6,567 nt of DNA from Candidatus Cloacimonadota bacterium (GTDB taxonomy: Bacteria; Cloacimonadota; Cloacimonadia; Cloacimonadales; TCS61), in NCBI GenBank assembly GCA_030626645.1, contig DAOUTP010000101.1, positions 1 through 6,567 on the forward strand. The letters run 5' to 3'. The position numbers and the translations under genes are program-made. The notes under the pieces were generated by a model. That model did no database searches. It had not been told where the DNA came from and was given only the letters and a program-made list of their open reading frames with translations. How positions within the stretch are numbered: the first letter of the stretch is position 1; every line of letters starts with the position of its first letter. Below, in pieces: positions 6,197-6,567 of the stretch.

Positions 6197-6366
6197 TTGC
6201 CTGCGGTATACGTGATATTATAGATATTCAGAACCAATTATGAATAGGAAGTCAGGCCCTTTGTGGCGCATGAGCCGGACATGATCTGGAGATGCAAAGC
6301 AAAAAACGGTAGACGTCCACCTTGTTCCAAGGTTCAGAAGTACATGGTACACGGTATCGCGGGTAA
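6197..6366 (+). ncRNA. ssrS: 6S RNA (RNA polymerase regulator)
   Basis: 6S RNA mimics an open promoter, binds housekeeping RNA polymerase holoenzyme and lowers its activity in stationary phase. The closing helix is clear: 6197-6209 pairs with 6354-6366 over 13 bp, then a bulged A6210 and four more pairs (6211-6214 with 6350-6353). An apical arm contains CTTTG 6259-6263 with CAAAG 6295-6299 or GCAT 6268-6271 with ATGC 6292-6295, capped by CCGGA 6275-6279 with TCTGG 6285-6289. Between lies a large open bubble, and its 3' side holds the small hairpin ACCTTG 6319-6324 with CAAGGT 6328-6333. The stretch CACCTTGTTCCAAGGTTCA (6318-6336) closely resembles the same place in E. coli 6S RNA as I remember it. 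Its position after zapA is the widespread one. Ends are set from the helix and may be off by some bases. A weak promoter is possible (TTGAGC 6147-6152, TAAAAT 6172-6177, 19-base spacer); processing from the operon transcript is the alternative. Confidence 0.9.
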
Positions 6367-6393
6367 AATAAATAGATCAAAGTGAGGTAAGTA

Positions 6394-6567
6394 ATGCCCT
6401 ATATAAATATAATTTACATTGGGGGTGCGTTTCTGATCGGGATTTTTCTTTCCCTGATCATAAATTTCGTAAAGAAATCTTCTGCAGATAAAAAAATTCT
6501 TTCTTCAAATGAATTTGCTAAGAAGATAATTGATGATGCAAAACAAGAAACAGAAAATTTAAAGAAA
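6394..6567 (+). CDS. rny: Ribonuclease Y, N-terminal part (runs off the window)
   Basis: RNase Y is a membrane-anchored endoribonuclease that starts decay of many mRNAs. Only 58 codons are present. They show the family's N-terminus: a single membrane segment (about residues 5-26, IIYIGGAFLIGIFLSLIINF), a basic stop (VKK) and then the start of the long charged coiled coil, with AKKIIDDAKQETENLKK matching the usual pattern of Ala, Ile-Ile and Glu-Ala-rich repeats. The KH and HD catalytic domains would lie outside. The ATG has GAGG at 6384-6387, six bases upstream. The neighbourhood zapA, 6S RNA, rny supports the call. It starts 27 bases after the 6S RNA with no terminator between, so the two may share a transcript. 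Confidence 0.85.
   Translation, partial: MPYINIIYIGGAFLIGIFLSLIINFVKKSSADKKILSSNEFAKKIIDDAKQETENLKK

Overview
The window is AT-rich bacterial DNA. From position 965 onward, plus-strand genes are packed in the order infC, rpmI, rplT, pheS, pheT, a small coiled-coil gene, zapA, 6S RNA and rny (cut by the window end). To the left lie one small gene and the first codons of another, both on the minus strand. Shine-Dalgarno sequences are good to strong at most starts, usually 4-6 bases upstream. The order pheT, coiled-coil gene, zapA, 6S RNA, rny and the style of the small secreted peptides suggest a low-GC member of the FCB side of the tree; Cloacimonadota or a relative is my best guess. Clear Shine-Dalgarno sites argue against typical Bacteroidota. 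This placement is inference from gene order and style, not from any search.

Layout. Positions 1-298 (minus strand) hold the start of a gene beginning MKKN and a complete 82-residue peptide with an N-terminal hydrophobic segment, which resembles NVEALA-type exported peptides. Positions 299-806 are a divergent, very AT-rich intergenic region with no gene I can support; it contains a perfect 12-bp palindrome and a short direct repeat. Positions 807-964 look like an attenuator leader. An early hairpin has a loop complementary to the 5' arm of a strong intrinsic terminator (912-937) just before infC, as expected for ribosomal-protein feedback of an infC-rpmI-rplT operon. infC has no ATG, GTG or TTG start in the right place and almost certainly begins at an ATT codon (965 preferred), the rare start known for IF-3 autoregulation.

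The genes link translation (IF-3, L35, L20, both subunits of phenylalanyl-tRNA synthetase) with cell division (ZapA and a probable coiled-coil partner), global transcription control (6S RNA) and mRNA turnover (RNase Y). Gaps are short and I see no intrinsic terminator after the one at 912-937, so the whole run may be one long transcription unit, with 6S RNA embedded or processed from it.

Most of this is core, well-known machinery. I do not see a new defence or mobile system. The points most worth a second look are the infC leader pseudoknot or antiterminator, the ATT start of infC, the 6S RNA abutting the zapA stop codon, and the divergent secreted peptides at the left edge.
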